From Brachypterus glaber (Eukaryota > Arthropoda > Insecta > Coleoptera > Kateretidae), in assembly GCA_958510825.1 (NCBI GenBank), contig OY294048.1:9937589-10001588 (forward strand): a stretch of 64,000 nt of DNA, in the 5' to 3' direction. The position numbers and the translations under genes are program-made. The notes under the pieces are model-generated. The model did not search any database. It saw nothing but the letters and a program-made list of their open reading frames with translations, and had not been told where the DNA came from. Of the stretch, positions 54,716-63,919 are shown in pieces; the first letter of the stretch is position 1, and each line of letters begins with the position of its first letter.

Positions 54716-55288
54716 TAAAAAGTAAACTGAATATTCAGTTACAAATACATAGGAAATCGGTTATTATACCATACAATTGTACTTTAATTTTTGTTAAAGT
54801 ACGTGACTTTAGAACTATAGTGTTTTAAAGAAAAATTACAAATGGATAGGAAGTTATGATCCTATACATTTTTGTTTCACCTCGTACTATTCTACTTAAT
54901 TAAGCATCCCCTAAGTCCAGGACTTGTGTGAGCTAGTAGTAGAGGGAACCACATGCTTTAACTGAGTTTCGAACCAATTTAGAGGGAGTGTCCGCTTCAC
55001 TTACGCCTTCGCCAAATTTAAATTATTAATTAACTAAAAAAGGCAAATCTGCGCCGGTGAGAATCGAACTCACGATCTTTTGGGTGGTAAAGTCGTCAAG
55101 TACGACGCGGTAGTCCACTACACCAATCCTCCCATATTAAAAACACTATAGTACTAAAGTCACGTACTTTAATTTTTAAGGACGGACATGAAATGTTGCG
55201 TGTTTTTAATAAAAATTAAAGTACAATTGTATAGGATAATAACTTCCAATTTCCTATCCATTTTTAACTGAATATTCATTTTACTTTT
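54716..55288. mobile_element. MITE with TGAATATTCAGTTA ends, carrying a SINE
   Basis: Left end AAAAAGTAAACTGAATATTC then AGTTA, right end TAACTGAATATTCATTTTAC then TTTTT. Inner arms (CATACAATTGTACTTTAATT, GTACGTGACTTTAGAACTAT) are mirrored on the right. A SINE sits in its interior. Confidence 0.8.
54873..55133 (-). mobile_element. tRNA-derived SINE, full length (about 260 bp)
   Basis: On the minus strand the head carries an A box (TTGGTGTAGTGGACTA, 55111-55126) and a B box (GAGTTCGATTCTC in the T-arm GTGAG/CTCAC, about 55057-55073). The body contains GGTTCCCTCTACTACTAGCT, CAAGTCCTGGACTTAGGGGA and TTAAGTAGAATAGTACGAGG, ending GTGAAACAAAAA. The acceptor-stem halves do not pair, so this is not a working tRNA. 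A 3' fragment of the same SINE lies at 63494-63605. Confidence 0.85.
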
Positions 55289-55500
55289 TACGGATTATGG
55301 ATGTAGATTGCCTAAAAATTAGGACCACCCAAAGTATTTTTTTTTCAAAATATTTGATAATTATAAGTTTTAATATAAACAAGTCGTTTTTGGTAAAATT
55401 GGGATAGTGTAAGTGGTAAAATGGGATAAAAACAATTTTTTTTTAAGTTTTTTTTTCCAAAGTTAGTCGTTTTTTGAAAAACAAAGGAACTTCTTTGAAC

Positions 55501-55930
55501 AATAGTATATTGTTTTACTAAGAGGAAAAATTATGCTTTTTTTTACTAGTCTGTAGAAACTACAGACGAGTAATAAAAAGCACTTTTCCTCTGAGTGAAA
55601 AATACTATTTTTTCGTCAAGCATCCTATATATTTTTTTTAAATATTAATTTTTGAATTTAATTTATTCAGTAATAAAGTATGTTTTTTTATTAAAATAAG
55701 CCAATAAAACCCTTTCGAAATAAACTCCAAACCTTCCTTAGCTCATTTAAATTTTTTTTCGTAGGGTAAATCGTACACTTTTCGCGATTTCGATGGTAAC
55801 TTGTTTAATGTAGCATTTGCAATTTCGGAGAGATTTGTAGGTGTATAAACCATATATTCTTCTTCAATCATTTTTAATCAATTATACACAAGGTTTTTGC
55901 ACAGAATCTCGAGTCAACCACCTGTTTACA
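55501..55930. mobile_element. palindrome P8 and flanks, second copy of the 26.1-26.9 kb repeat
   Basis: AATAGTATATTGTTTTACTA...TTTTACTAGTCTGTAG against CTACAGACGAGTAATAAA...CTCTGAGTGAAAAATACTAT. The same CTAG/CTCG and CTAAG/CTCAG asymmetries as P7 are present. The right flank matches 26287-26450, then after a locus-specific segment 26800-26880. Confidence 0.85.
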
Positions 55931-56940
55931 TAATAAACAAACAAGTTTGAAATATGGCTGATATCAAAGTCAAAGTGTGCTGCCGCCAGTGATGGTTTTG
56001 CTAACTAATTTTTTTTTACGGCGTACAACAATGAACTCATTTTTTTACTGTAAAAAAATAGATCACTTCTAACAGTTATAAACTATGAACATTTTAGTAC
56101 GCTTGAAGAAAAAAGTTATATTTTTAAATTTTTTTTTGTTTTTCAAAAAAAAAAAAAATGGAAAAAATGATTGTATTAGTGAACCTTGGCCTGTAGGAGA
56201 GAGTACAATTTGTTCTCTTTTATTAGTGTTTTGTTTAAAATAACTAAAAATGAACTTCATTGTTTTTACACTGCAGTCCTCATTTTTTTATCACCCTCAA
56301 TAAATAACAATAGTTGACAGATATATAGCTTCTAAATACAAAAGTAATACTAGATATATCCAATGTGTATTACACAGATGCTGCACGTAAGATTTGAAAA
56401 ACATTTATTTGAAACGCCACGTGTTTGTCGCCCGGCCAACTTTTTCACCCTGGCATATGGGACCTTAAAAACTTTTCCTCATATTTGTACTAACGCTAGA
56501 AAGAGTTCAGATTTATACTTTAACCTATTTTTAAATTATTTTTTTGCACGACCAAGACTAAAACCTAGGGAATAAAAATCACGGCAACCTTGATAATATT
56601 AAAATATTATACTTACTATGTGCTTTGCTGGTTCAAAAATTAGGTTTGGTGGTGTTTTGTAATAAATTAGAGATTTAAACCAATTTATTTGATTTTAACA
56701 AAGAAACCCTATAAAAATAACATTGTTATAACAATTTATACATAACTTAAAATTTATCATCTTCGTCCATTTTTTTGACGTTTGTGTCAACCATATTAAA
56801 AAACAATTGATATTGCGATAGCCATAAAACTGACTTTTCGCAATTTACAGGCATCTTGATTAAATTACGAAAATAAAACAACCGATTTTAGACGTGGTTT
56901 TTAATTTTAATTTTATCTACCTACCTAAATTATGTTTGGT
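55930..56940. other. no gene assigned
   Basis: AT-rich. Frames at 56069 (minus) and 56363 (plus) show no recognisable domain. The latter ends just after a TTTTTTGCACG tract and may be chance. Confidence 0.35.
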
Positions 56941-56960
56941 TCTTCAAAAAATAGTGTATA

Positions 56961-57079
56961 TACCTCAGGACTAAACTTGGCTGTTTTAGTCCCTTGCATT
57001 TCTGTTTCCCTCGCTCGCTACGCTCGCTCAGGAAACACTAATGCAGCGGGACTAAAACAGCCAGTTTAGTCCCTTGGTA
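56961..57079. mobile_element. asymmetric palindrome P12 with CGCTCGC core
   Basis: Arms TACCTCAGGACTAAACTTGG, CTGTTTTAGTCCC against GGGACTAAAACAGCCAGTTT, AGTCCCTTGGTA: CTCAGG faces CAAGGG. The core TTTCCCTCGCTCGCTACGCT, CGCTCAGGAAA is itself a palindrome. Confidence 0.9.
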
Positions 57080-57189
57080 CATAAATAACTATTATTTTAA
57101 TACTAGCACTATTCAACAATTTTTATTTATAGGTTATATCCCGAGACCTAATGATTTAACCAGCTAAACTGCAAGTAGCTGTGTTTTTG

Positions 57190-57305
57190 TTAATTTTGCT
57201 TATAAAATGTTTGAAACTTAATAATTCATTATAAAAAACTCGAGGCCACAGGTCGAGAGCTTTTTTATGAATTATTAATTTAAAAAACATTTGCTTAAAA
57301 GCTAA
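57190..57305. repeat. hairpin P13 with CTCGAGGCCACAGGTCGAG core
   Basis: ACTTAATAATTCATTATAAA pairs with TTTTATGAATTATTAATTTA. The core CTCGAGGCCACAGGTCGAG (57239-57257) is palindromic except at its centre. Confidence 0.75.
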
Positions 57306-57504
57306 ATTACCAAAAATACAGTTGGTTGTAGTTTAGATGGTTTAAATTATTAGATGGAGAGGTATATTTTCAGATTATTTCATGGAAAAAAAAATGTAGA
57401 TAAAACAAGCAACTATTTAAACTTTTTATTTCCTACAACAAAATAAGAAATTGAACATAAATTTGAACTATGAGCATATAATCTAAAACAAAACGTCTCC
57501 AGAA

Positions 57505-57548
57505 GTCTTCTCTTGTCTTTTTATAATTATAAAAAGACAAGAGAAGAC
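57505..57548. repeat. perfect 44-bp palindrome
   Basis: GTCTTCTCTTGTCTTTTTAT followed by AATT and its exact mirror, with no loop. AGAGAAGACATT at its right matches the arm of P10 (41929-41943). Confidence 0.92.
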
Positions 57549-57689
57549 ATTATATTGCATTATAATGCAAGCATTAAAAGCCACATATGGTCTAATTATA
57601 TAGGGGGGGCTCAACACTTTTAGATCGCATTTTCATCATTTAAAAGAAAATTTTCAGAACGCTCTGTGGTGCAAAATATAGAAGTAACT

Positions 57690-57994
57690 GTAAACAATTA
57701 TTCATAAATAACAAAACAATGACTGTTTATTCACTGTACTTATATAATTTGATACTTTTTGTCCACCAAAATAGGGAAAAATTTGTTGCAAATAGGGATC
57801 TAAACTCTATCAACACTAGTCAACCAGCATAAAACAGCTGGATTTGAAAAAGGACCCAGGTATCTAGGAATCAAAACCTACTATAACTTACCGCTTTCTT
57901 TTACTGATCTGGGCCCTCGGAAATTTAAAGAAAAAAATAAATGTTTTTTTACTATTAACCCGTTTTACTGCAATGTAAATTCTATTAATGTTTA
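57690..57994 (+). pseudogene. non-LTR retrotransposon RT C-terminal tail, second copy
   Basis: One frame gives MTVYSLYLYNLILFV. After a shift, HKTAGFEKGPRYLGIKTYYN then LPLSF and PFY near the end, closing with TAA at about 57994. This is the same tail as 1661-1969 (minus): shared YSLY.YN, FEKGPRYLGIK and NLP. A frameshift separates the two halves and everything upstream is missing. Confidence 0.75.
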
Positions 57995-58008
57995 ATGTTA
58001 GGTACTTA

Positions 58009-58530
58009 TACAGCCTGTTCCAGAACTCGCGTACAGAAATTTAAAAACCCTCTGGAAAATATGAAAAAAATTTCAAAAAAAAATCTATCTTCAATACTAA
58101 ACAAAAATGAAGCTATTTAATCTGAACAATCCTGTTGCTGATGTTAAATTACCTACAAATTAGTTTTTCCCTACTTATTAGTAACTATTGTTGACGCGTG
58201 CCATGTTTGATACTTTCAACTTTAGAATCTTTTTAGGTTATTATATTTTAACAAAACAGAGGCTATCAAATATTCTATTTTTATAGGGTCACTCCATCCG
58301 GCGGTGGTTTTTTGACATTAATAAACATTTATGTCACATTAATCACCATGTCAACCTACAGAATATGTACCTGCAACAATTAAATTTGCTTCCATAGTTA
58401 CAAATTCAACTTTTAAAGGTAATTTAACATCAGCAACAGTAATTGAACGAAGATGGATTTTTTTGACATTTTTTTCATATTTTTTAATATACCCTCAAAT
58501 TTCTGTATTCGAGTTCTGGAACAGGCTGTA
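58009..58530. mobile_element. 522-bp foldback MITE with TACAGCCTGTTCCAGAACTC ends
   Basis: The right end GAGTTCTGGAACAGGCTGTA is the exact inverse of the left. Pairing continues with ACAGAAATTT / AAATTTCTGT and beyond. No transposase. It follows the RT tail's stop codon by 14 bp. Confidence 0.88.
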
Positions 58531-59510
58531 TGTACTAGTGTATAATTTTATAATTACATTTTTTTAATTACGTTTGCTGGATATTTTTTATGTAAAAACG
58601 AAGGAGCAATAAACATATCTTTATCTTTGTCTTTACAAATAATTTTAATATAATTATATTATATTTCTTCGAGTCCATACTGCAAACCAAGGTCTTTTAA
58701 GGCATAAGTTTATATCTTATAGATTTTATTTTCAAGAGTAATATTACTAGTAATAAAAGTTTATTATCAATATATTTTTTAAAAATAACGAAGTACAATC
58801 ACTTCGAAAACGCATTAAGATTAACATCAGTGAAATATATAAAATTGATCGATATTTAATCTTCCAGAGGTTGACGATGGGAGTGGCCACCCGGGGTGGA
58901 TAACCCCCTTTCAGACTCGGTAACTAAAGATTTAAGAAAAATTATTTTTAAGTGATATTACGGGTTTTATTGAATTCGGCCAAAAAATAAAAAAATGTAT
59001 TTTCTGTTTTAGAATATCACGAAAATTTTTTACATTTTCGTTTGGTTTGGGTGTTAAAAAATATCGTCCTTTTGTAGTGTTAAAAAGTTTATAAAATAGA
59101 TTTTTTTAGGAGCGCACTCGACTTCTTTTAAACTTTTTGTCCTGAATCCAAATCTGCCAGGATTTTCTGCCGTTTTCGAGATACACTAAAAGTTGCAGAA
59201 AAGAAATATTTTCAAATAATTTTGATGCATTTGGAATCTAGTTAATGTTTTTTCACAAAACTAGGATAATTTCAATCAAGTTTTGCAAAAAGATACAAAA
59301 TTTTCAAACAAATTAAAAATTATTAACTTTTTAAACAAGATTTAAATCAAGCATTTTTATTGGATTTAAAACATATTTTTTATGTCTTTTACTTTTCTTG
59401 CGTTAGTAAAAAAATTTGGAAAAATTTTTATGCTTTTTTTTACGTTTCTGGACGTTTTATATCCAAAAAATATGATTCCCGTCAAAAAAAAAAATCTGTC
59501 TGTAGGAGTT
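58530..59510. other. no gene assigned; minisatellite scrap
   Basis: 58862-58915 (GGTTGACGATGGGAGTGGCC, ACCCGGGGTGG) looks like the GC step of the minisatellite family. A TTTACGTTTCTGGACGTTTT block (59438) resembles parts of the 30.3/45.1-kb element. Otherwise AT-rich. Confidence 0.35.
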
Positions 59511-59532
59511 TTTTCTGACACACCCTATAGCA

Positions 59533-59669
59533 TAGATACTACCCATGATACTCAATATAATCACGACCATTCACACGCCTACTTTGTTAATGTCCAAAAT
59601 AAGACGAGCGTAATTTTGGACGTTAACAAATTAATTTACGAAACATTCAGTCAGTATCCAGACCACTAA
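59533..59669 (+). CDS. possible unidentified terminal exon
   Basis: After CCCTATAG (candidate acceptor at 59532), a frame reads IDTTHDTQYNHDHSHAYFVN, VQNKTSVILDVNKL and IYETFSQYPDH, ending in TAA at 59667-59669. GC content and residue use are more protein-like than neighbouring frames. I do not recognise the family, and no partner exon is visible. Might equally be a transposon scrap or chance. Confidence 0.3.
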
Positions 59670-60371
59670 TTCCTTTTGGCAGTCAACGTGTTAAGGTTAT
59701 TTTGGTGGATTTATCTTTGGGTAAAATAAGTTTATTTTTATAAATGGGCTAAAAATTTCTATGCGATTTATTTTATCTAGCGCTTCACGATTTTTCTATA
59801 GTGCCATTTTTGCATTTTGCTAAAAAAATTTATAGTGCCAATTTTGAATTGCGCTGTTTTTAATGGTCTATTTTTACTGTGCTTTTTTTTGCGCTGGATA
59901 TTATTTTAGAAAAGAATATTCTTCATCTCCAGAGAAAGCAAAAATTTTTAAATGTTAGCAATTGGTGAAAATTGGTGTATATGAATCTAAATCTATTAAT
60001 AAAAAAATTATAACTAACGGTGGGAATTATAAGTAAATTACTAGCCTAGCAGTCCGTATAATGTGCGAAAAAAAATTAATGTTTAAAAATGGGTAAACAT
60101 TTTTATCTGTGCTGTGTATCTTCTTTGTTCTCGAGTTATTCAATGTGATACGTCAGCTACCCCGGTGTAGGCTTAAATAATCAATAACCAATAAATTGTT
60201 AAATCGTTTTTTTTTAATTTAAAATGACATGTTCAGGGAACTGAGTGATAAGTTTGAAAAATTGTTGTCATTAATACCAAAAGTCATTATCAATGACTTA
60301 TTATACAAATAAATCAAAAGGTGTTCATTTTAGAAGTGAACTGAAAAGTGTATTTTCTACGCAGAAAATAA

Positions 60372-60611
60372 ATCGTATACTTTGACGAACGGATCTGTGG
60401 CTACGAGAAATATGTTTGGAATGTGTGTGCAAGTGGGAGACCCGTTCTAGGCACGCTCTTGATGAAAAGAAGAGAGCGCGAAGGATTCATCCCCCTTTCG
60501 TCGGAGACTTTCTTTCATGCGGAGAACTATAATAACTACAGTCTTTTGGAAAGGCCTGCCATACAGGAAGAATATTTGAAAATGATCCACACCAAATATT
60601 TTGCAAACTAA
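60372..60611 (+). CDS. possible unidentified exon or gene fragment
   Basis: A frame open from 60372 to TAA at 60609-60611 reads IVYFDERICGYEKYVWNVCA, RPVLGTLLMKRREREGFIPL, ETFFHAENYNNYSLLERPAI then QEEYLKMIHTKYFAN. GC content is clearly above the surroundings and the residue mix is protein-like. An upstream TAA (60369-60371) lies right after a candidate acceptor CAG (60362-60364), which argues against that acceptor in this frame. Family unknown. It could be a decayed element or host exon. Confidence 0.35.
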   Translation: MVYFDERICGYEKYVWNVCASGRPVLGTLLMKRREREGFIPLSSETFFHAENYNNYSLLERPAIQEEYLKMIHTKYFAN

Positions 60612-60735
60612 GCAATATATGAAAATATCAAAAAAGAGGTCAATTTGGTTCTTCGAGGGGGAAATATAATTATATTATTTTGGGGTTGTAACTTTTTACC
60701 CCTAATCCCTAGCTACCCCAACAATAGAATCTTAA

Positions 60736-61013
60736 ATGGCAACCCAAAGAACTAACAACTCTTCTCTCTAGAATACGCATACCCTTAATATAATGTATCG
60801 CCAACATCTCGGTTTGTTTGTGAACAAATAGTAGGTATATTCAGGCCTGAACAATAACAATTACCAGTAACTGTTATTGTTGTCTCTGTTAGAACAAAGC
60901 TGTGCGAGTAAGACAGACAAATGTATATGTTGGCTACGTTTTTTTCAGTTTTTACAAATGAAATGCCTATTCTAGAGAGAAGAGTTATTAGTTCGTTGTG
61001 GCAACCCCATCTT
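60736..61013. mobile_element. foldback element
   Basis: GAACTAACAACTCTTCTCTC then TAGAATA (60749) pairs with TATTCTAGAGAGAAGAGTTA then TTAGTTC (60968). Inner words TATCGCCAACAT / ATGTTGGCTACG and AATAACAATTACCAGTAACT-GTTATTG also pair. The plus-strand frame 60921-61112 starts inside this element. Its last 35 codons (LVICYLEELKNAMFWLKQKL) lie outside it and are unexplained. Confidence 0.7.
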
Positions 61014-61379
61014 GTGATATGTTATTTGGAAGAGCTTAAAAATGCTATGTTTTGGTTGAAACAAAAATTAAATATACCAACCCATAACTTAAGGATGGAA
61101 GATTTTATTTAAAATTAATTGGTACAAAATAAGTATATGATATGATATTATATTGTTAAATATTTAATAATCAGCGTGGCCTTGTATTTAAGTCATATAT
61201 AACCTAAGTTATTATGAACAAATCTTTTTTTATTACTTACCTTTACATTGCCCTGACTTTTACTTAAAACAATCCCGCCCGAGACCTTTTAATAAGGAAC
61301 CTACAGTCTGAGTGTGAAATCTTTAGCTAAAAGCGTGTTCGAGTTATTGTGGTCATAAATTTACCCGAATAAATACTGG

Positions 61380-61560
61380 CTAATATTTTAAAGGAAAGTA
61401 GTGGATGGTAGCAGAATACTCCTGTTAGTTTTTTACCGGGTGATTTGCGTAAGGGGTGTCCGCTATCTTGATTTTTAGGGGCGAGTGAGGTTATCTTGAT
61501 AAATATGAATCTTACGATAAAAAAGCATATTACCAATTTTGTTAAGGAGAAAATTTGTCG
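61380..61560. mobile_element. truncated copy of the 38.9-kb foldback
   Basis: AAAGTAGTGGATGGTAGCAG, TCCTGTTAGTTTTTTACCGG, GTGATTTGCGTAAGGGGTGT and CCGCTATCTTGATTTTTAGG match 38875-38965. Only the left half is present. Confidence 0.85.
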
Positions 61561-61845
61561 CGAGAGACATAATATGTTTTGCGGAAATCAGCCTTTTTGC
61601 ACAAAACAAAAATGGTTTGATTGTGTCAGTCAATATTACTTTTATCCTTTTTTTACTCAGTAGTAATAATAAAGTTGCCTGAATTACGTAATTACTCAAT
61701 AAAATGACCACCAGGGTTATATTACTAAAATCTTCCAAAAGGTACATCGCTGCAGCCATAAAAAGTTACCATAATCCTACTTTAAAGTAATCATTCCTAT
61801 TTGGTTATAATAGGTAACCACTACGTGTTTAAAACTTTATACCTT
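61560..61845. other. no recognisable feature
   Basis: AT-rich. The minus-strand frame here has no domain resemblance. Confidence 0.4.
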
Positions 61846-63351
61846 ACTAAACAGTCACTCTGTTCTAGAAGAACTTTTAAATGACATGACAACTTCCATT
61901 TTTTTTTCTTTTTGGAATTTGTTATATGAGCTCTAATTAAAAAAATAAGACCAAAATTTTAAAAATCGTTGGAGCCGTTTTTGAAAAAAATGTATTTTTT
62001 AAAAAATATCTCTGTTATTTCACGCTAACATACTCGGTTTGCCCTCGATGTCTCGGATTTTGACCAAACTTGGCATAGAGGTACCACTATGGTACGTAAG
62101 CACTCCATCTAAATTTTTTCCCACCAACCAGGTTCTAGACAAGTTCTCCGTTATTTGAAAAGGTATTTTTTTTGTAAAAAATAGCGTTAAATGGGAGCCA
62201 AAGAAGATATTATTGACTTATTCAACCCCCCCATTGCTCACTCACTCCCTTGTAAGCACCCCACCCTTTGATTTTCAAATAACACCTCCCACCCCTCTTT
62301 TTATCTAAGAATATGAAATTACATTTCATTTTAAATTAAACCATGTATTATAAATAGTATCTTATTCTTTTAGGGACTCCCAATAACAATTATTATTTAG
62401 TAATAATAAAGTCCCACCAGGTTTTAGACGGCCTATATATCCGTTATTTAAAAAGATAAAAAGTTAAAAAAATAAATAAAATTAAATTGGAGTCAAAATA
62501 GAATTTTCTGACATATGCAAAACTACCCCTTATTAACCCACCCTCTTGTAACCACCTCCAATTAGTTTTTTAAATAGCACTCCCCTATTTTACTGAAGAA
62601 TATGAAAGCACATTTCATTTGAAATTTAACCAGAAAATTTTCCAAAAACTTACGTTAAATTGTACCCAAAAGAAAATTGACTAATATATACAAAACCAAC
62701 TCATAATAACCCTCTCCACTCTCCTGGAACTACCCGCAACTTTGTTTTAAATACCACCCTTCTATTAATAAATAATAATTGTTATTTAGAGTCCCCTTAA
62801 AATCTAAGATACCACGTATAATAAATGGTTGAATTCAGAATAAAGTGTACTTTCATAGTCTTTAATAAGAATTAGGGAGTGCTATTTGAAAAACAGAACT
62901 TGGGGGTAGTTTCAAGGGAGTGGGTAAGCAAGGGGCAATTTTGAATAAGTCAGTAAAATCTTCTTTGGCTTTGATTTAATGATATTTTTTGCAAATTTTA
63001 ATACCTTCTCAAATAACGGAGATAAGCTATATCAAGAACTTGGTGGGACACCCAGTATAGTGAACGGATGGACCGTCTTGAAAAAAAATTGGATAGAGTA
63101 CTTAGGTACTATAGTGATACCACTATGCCAAGTTTGGTCAAAATCCGAGACATCGAGGGCAAACCGAGTATGTTAGCGTGAAATATCAGATATATTTTCT
63201 AAAAAACACATTTTTTTCAAAAACGGCTCTAACGATTTTTAAAATTTTGGTCTTATTTTTTTAATTAGAGCTCATATAACAAAGTCCAAAAAGAAAAAAA
63301 ATGGAAGTTGTCATGTCATTTAAAAGTTCTTCTAGAACAGCGTGCAGTAAG
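61846..63351. mobile_element. 1.5-kb foldback element with repeated inner units
   Basis: The left arm (about 61850-62300) pairs with the right arm (about 62880-63350): CTGTTCTAGAAGAACTTTTA / TAAAAGTTCTTCTAGAACAG, GCTAACATACTCGGTTTGCC / GGCAAACCGAGTATGTTAGC. The interior holds degenerate direct repeats starting ACCAGGTT(C/T)TAGAC... (62128, 62416). The right arm contains GGTGGGACACCCAGTATA, the end motif of the MITE at 35863. Confidence 0.85.
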
Positions 63352-63493
63352 AGATAACTTTTTAGTTATTTTAAGTTATCGCGCGGTTATAGCTACTCAT
63401 TAAAAATACATAATAGTTTTAATTTAATCGCCATATTTTATTTTAATAGGTAATACACAGTATACTAATATTGGTTCGAAAGTCAATTAAAGC

Positions 63494-63605
63494 CGGTGGT
63501 TCCCTCTACTACTAGCCCACACAAGTCCTGGACTTAGGGGATGCTTAATTAAGTAGAATAGTACGAGGTTAAAAAACAAACAAAAAACAAACAAACAAAC
63601 AAATA
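63494..63605 (+). mobile_element. 5'-truncated SINE with (AAAC)n tail
   Basis: GGTGGTTCCCTCTACTACTA, GCCCACACAAGTCCTGGACT, TAGGGGATGCTTAATTAAGT and AGAATAGTACGAGG match the 3' body of the SINE at 54873-55133. The tail is AAAC repeats. The tRNA head is missing. Confidence 0.88.
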
Positions 63606-63919
63606 GGAAAAAATATTAAATTAATCATAATTTCACTACAAAGTTAGTAGTGACCAATTTTTTATTCCCAAATGATAAAAAATACATTATAAGTGTCTTA
63701 TAATTTATAACACATTTTACTAAAAAATATTTAATTTTGCGTTCCGAACCTTAAAATAATTTTTAATTATATCATTTATTTGAACAATAAAACAACATAA
63801 TTTTCTTGACCCATTAGTTGTTTAGAATTATTAATATTCACTAAAAAAAAATCCTCCGTTACTATTTTAATACCAGAAGATTTAAAAGTTAATACTTATA
63901 TCTACAAAAAAAAAAACTA
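63606..63919. other. no recognisable feature
   Basis: AT-rich sequence. Confidence 0.4.

Noticed and set aside
55050..55133. Functional tRNA gene
   Set aside because: T-arm and A/B boxes are good, but the acceptor halves (GGAGGAT and CGGCGCA) do not pair, and the sequence continues into a SINE body repeated at 63.5 kb.
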